NCBI RefSeq assembly: GCF_947461875.1
Contig: NC_091499.1
Span: forward strand, 24,148,494-24,212,493
DNA: 64,000 bases
From: Haliaeetus albicilla
Lineage: Eukaryota > Chordata > Aves > Accipitriformes > Accipitridae
Reading direction: 5' to 3'
Shown piece by piece: positions 60,641 through 64,000 of the stretch. The translations under genes were made by a program, and so were the position numbers. Position 1 is the first letter of the stretch, and every line of letters starts with the position of its first letter. A model generated the notes under the pieces. That model did not search any database and was not told where the DNA came from. It saw only the letters and a program-made list of their open reading frames with translations.

Positions 60641-61961
60641 ACACTAGCACAGCAAGAGCGAGGGGTCAAATGCAATTAGACTGGAAGTAATGTTGGAGTA
60701 AAACTCAAATCTGTAACAGGAAAAGAAGCTGACAGCAAAAGCCCATTTTCTCCCTCTCCATTGAGGTCACGGATGGTACAACAGAATGCACTTACTGCAT
60801 TACGTCTCTCCATCACTGTAGCTAAGAAGAAAAACAAATCAAAAAAGTATTTCTTATTTAACATCCACCAACAGCTCAGGTCTCAGCCTCCATTCAAACA
60901 CTAATGCTCACACAAAGCTGTTAGTCAGTTACAAGAATGTTTGTCAGTTCTGTTCCTTTTTTTTTTCCCCAAGAGCAAAATTCCTTATGACATTTTGTGT
61001 GAACCCCCTGTAAAATTGTGCCACAAAACAGAGAAGAGGAAAATAAAATCCTTATTATTTTAACATCTCAGTGTTGGCTGTAAGCAGTTGGTACATTTTA
61101 AAATCAGTGGTTGTACTCCTGAATCCTCATCCCTGAGAGGAGAGAGATAACATGTACCTTGAAAAATCCTTACTGAAACCCTCTGGAATATAAACCAAGC
61201 TGTATTTACATGCATTCTCTGAAGGAAGGATTTAACAAGGCTTGAAAGGGTGGGATTTGCTTGCTATTTCTTAAGTAATGAACAAGCAAAAGATTTGAAA
61301 TGGCCAACTGATATTTAGCTAAAATAACCTTTGTGAATGGATGCTTATTTCAAAGAGATATTTAATTTCATTTTATAACTATCTTAAGCAGAGTAACAAC
61401 TCTTTCATACTGCATTTGTTCACATATTGCAAGTCAGCAAAAAAACACCCCTACTGATTACTAAACCAGGATTATTTCTGACAGGTACTAATATTTGGGG
61501 TTTATTCCCAGCATTTACTGAGTTGGCATTGTTAACTATGTCTTCACTTTTTTCCTACACTGAGAAGTGCTGAACACTTGCAAATAGTACCGGGGGAACC
61601 TGCGGTCCTTTAATGAATTTAAATGAAGCAAAAATGAAGGCTTGGTGAAAATTTGGCAGTGCTCAACAATGCTGGTGGTGTTTTACAGGGATGTTTAGAG
61701 TTGCCATTACTTTTTGCTATTAGGTTTCATGAAATCTTTGTCACCTGGCCTTCATACCAAACGCGCAGGTCTGTGCATTCATACTGCAGCAGCTTCCGTG
61801 CTCCAGTTTGTGATCCTGGCGATGCTGCTGGCATTTCCCAGTGGGGCTGTGGGGGCTATAGAAGCAGAAAGTGGGGTCTTACTCACTTGAAAGTGGGACA
61901 GATATTTGGGTCCAGGACTCACACTCTAATCTCTCTAGTGTTTTAAAAATGTATTGTATAG
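60641..61961. other. Non-coding stretch
   Basis: No supported gene. A T/C-rich run lies at 60957-60970. The open frame at 61653-61946 has no recognisable domain. It directly precedes the coding-like frame at 61962. Confidence 0.45.
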
Positions 61962-62432
61962 AGCAGAGTGTTCTTGCACAAAGGGAAAAGCAAACAGCTC
62001 AGCCAGAAAACAATTCCTAGACCACAGCAGCGAAATGGACAGAGAAATGTCTCCGTGGCCACTGGGAAGGAGGCAGGGAAACCAGAAACGAGACCGCTGA
62101 CACCTTTCTTGCTTCAAGAAAATTGCAAAGCCTTTGTCCCCCGGCAGGCAAAAGCCAGGAACCGCTGCCTCCAGCAGACGGACGGAATGCACTGGGCCAA
62201 TTGCCTGGTGGTCACCGCAGTGGGGGACAGACGCTACGTCCTCCTTCCCGGGAAGGACACCAAGCTGGCTGCCCAGGCATTCCCCTTCCCGGAGCCAAAG
62301 AAGACTAAGCAATCCTGCTTTGTAACAGTGCACAGAAATACTCCAACAGATGGGAAGCTGAACTTAGTTAGCATTTCTGATAGAGCGAATCCACATCGCA
62401 GACCCTGCAGTAGGACCACCAAGAAACAGTGA
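61962..62432 (+). CDS. Coding-like open frame, unknown protein (possible terminal exon)
   Basis: The frame is open from the stop at 61959-61961 to TGA at 62430-62432, 157 codons including the stop. Its codon pattern is convincingly protein-like: mostly purine-first codons, C/G-ending Leu/Val/Ala codons (CTG, GTG, GCC), and no homopolymeric stretches. The product is basic (many Lys and Arg) with no signal peptide or membrane segment. A central hydrophobic patch, WANCLVVTAV (62193-62222), is followed by RRYVLLPGKD. The first in-frame ATG is only at 62187, so a start inside this frame is unlikely. A good acceptor, 'cctttcttgcttcaag' ending 62118, would give a phase-1 terminal exon of 104 codons plus stop. 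Poly(A) signals AATAAA lie at 63069 and 63311. I do not recognise the family. It may be the last exon of an unannotated gene, a lineage-specific gene, or a chance frame. Confidence 0.33.
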   Translation, partial: SRVFLHKGKSKQLSQKTIPRPQQRNGQRNVSVATGKEAGKPETRPLTPFLLQENCKAFVPRQAKARNRCLQQTDGMHWANCLVVTAVGDRRYVLLPGKDTKLAAQAFPFPEPKKTKQSCFVTVHRNTPTDGKLNLVSISDRANPHRRPCSRTTKKQ

Positions 62433-64000
62433 TCCAGAAGTAACAAACTGTGGTTTCGTGCGGATTTGGGCACTGCCATGGATCCTGTGAGCTTCAGCTG
62501 AAGCTCCATTCGTGACAGAGGGTATCAGAAAATGTCTAGCTCCTATATGACTTTTCTGGTGCCTAATAATGCACAACCTGATACTACAGCCTTTCCTTCA
62601 GCTGGGGTATTTACAGAGGCTTTTATAAGCTTTCCCTTCTCTGGCTTAGTTCCTGTTTCCATAAAATTTGTGGGAACTCAGATAGCTCAGCCCTCAGTTA
62701 ACTTGGCTTAAAACTGGCCAATGGATCCGTAAGTAAATGGAAAGACAAACCTAGTGGCACACAAGCACGGTGTGATCATATAAACCTTGTTTGTAATGGG
62801 AGCTGGCCTAAAAAATAGTCAGATTAGTCCAGTTCAGAAGATGGAAGCTATTAGGAATTGATCATTAAATGGCTGCTTAACTTGTGGTCTGACTTCAGGA
62901 TAGAGTTTGGGGGAAAGGGGGTTGATTGATTCAAACTCATATTTCCCCACTGTAGACTTTTTTAATTGCTTTGGAGTTTAATCCTAACTCAAAACTTTTG
63001 GAGTTTGTTGAGCGTTTTTGGGGACATTCCTACAAAAAGTGGACAGTATTTTTTTTCTTTTTACTACTAATAAACTTGTAACTTCTAATTAATATGGGGC
63101 TTAAGCTACTTGAGTAGCAAAACCAGCTATTTTGCTATTTGCTGGTACAGAAAAATTCTTATTTAGCAACAGCTTTTTATCCCAGACTGAGTGCTGTTAA
63201 ATTAGTGATTCTCTATGAAAATCAAAAACCCAAAGAGCTTTTGTATTATTGGCTTTGTGTCAAGAAACTCTCAAATTTATTCAAACTTCATGGGTGCATG
63301 TTTTGTGGAAATAAATACATTATCTGAATATTGCTTCCACGTTTCACAGAAAAGAATTTCAGCTAGACACACTCGTGAAGTCTAAGGTGTATTATTAAAT
63401 TGCAATGAAACCACTGGCTTGGGATACCATCTACACTAACATAACGCCTTCAAGACATTTGCACTATGTTGGTATAAAACTGGCTCAAGAACTAGATGAA
63501 CCACTCTCAGAGCTTTTATCTTTATCATGCTGACTTGCTGTACTAATTGGTTCCTCTTTTGACATTCAGAGGCATTTTCATTTTGCTGTATTTCCTTTCC
63601 TGTCTTACACTGCTTTCTAATAACCACCTGTAAGTGATTCACTACGGGATGACCTAAGGTTTTGTTCAAATTGCTTTGTTTGCTGTAGAGAATATTAAAT
63701 TAAATCAACCTCTAAGACAAAATGAACATTTAGCATAAAACTTGCTCTGAAAGGTTAATGAATCTCAGAAATCCTCCCAAGTGAAGGAAAGAGGCTATAC
63801 CTAACCAATATAAAACCCATGCAGCAAACACTGCACTTCTAATATAATCCCTCTGATTTCAGTGAGGTTAAACTGGAAATAAATTTGACCTGCCTGAGTC
63901 AAAACCACCCTTCTTTTCAGGAGAGGTACAATATCCAGCAAGGAAAGAATCATCTCTCACCTGCCAGTAGCTTAATGGGATACTCCAGGTCAACGTATGA
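62433..64000. other. AT-rich non-coding tail of window
   Basis: No supported gene. If the frame ending at 62432 is real, the first part would be its 3' UTR, with AATAAA at 63069-63074 and 63311-63316 as candidate polyadenylation signals. The rest is AT-rich with no recognisable element. Confidence 0.45.

Noticed and set aside
1..64000. CRISPR arrays, tRNA or rRNA genes, bacterial operons, interstitial telomere arrays
   Set aside because: No regularly spaced direct repeats, no cloverleaf with A/B boxes, no ribosomal sequence and no TTAGGG runs were seen on either strand.

Overview
The window looks like vertebrate, most likely bird, nuclear DNA. It is AT-rich overall with low CpG outside a few islands. 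It carries a CR1-type LINE tail ending in TGTGATTCTATGA, a solo LTR of a family widespread in birds, and old MIR-like SINE remnants with the 'tgtgac' core. I see no bacterial-style gene packing, no rRNA or tRNA gene, and no recognisable complete protein-coding gene. The species, chromosome and nearest named gene cannot be read from this sequence alone.

Layout. From 1 to about 24 kb the DNA is ordinary AT-rich intergenic or intronic sequence with homopolymer runs, small local duplications and no convincing gene. At 24.07-25.09 kb two transposable elements lie back to back: a minus-strand solo LTR that has lost its 5' end, then a plus-strand 5'-truncated CR1. From 25.1 to 45.8 kb the DNA is again AT-rich and gene-poor, with MIR-like remnants near 31.4 and 43.3 kb and a pure (TAAAAA)n microsatellite at 42.23 kb.

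From about 45.8 kb to the right end the texture changes. AT-rich blocks that look like conserved non-coding elements (dense homeodomain-, TCF-, forkhead- or nuclear-receptor-like motifs, and perfect inverted repeats) alternate with GC-rich, CpG-containing stretches (46.2-47.3, 50.05-50.40, 50.93-51.24, 52.8-53.2 and 54.1-54.5 kb). An old antisense CR1-like fragment sits at 52.9-53.24 kb. This arrangement would fit regulatory DNA around a developmental gene, but that is inference.

The most gene-like material is at 57.2-62.4 kb. It comprises a 93-bp candidate exon with good splice sites, a 612-bp stretch at 58.4-59.0 kb that reads like coding sequence on either strand, and a plus-strand 157-codon open frame at 61.96-62.43 kb that could be a terminal exon. 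I recognise none of these as a named family. They could be exons of one unannotated plus-strand gene, decayed pseudogenes, or chance.
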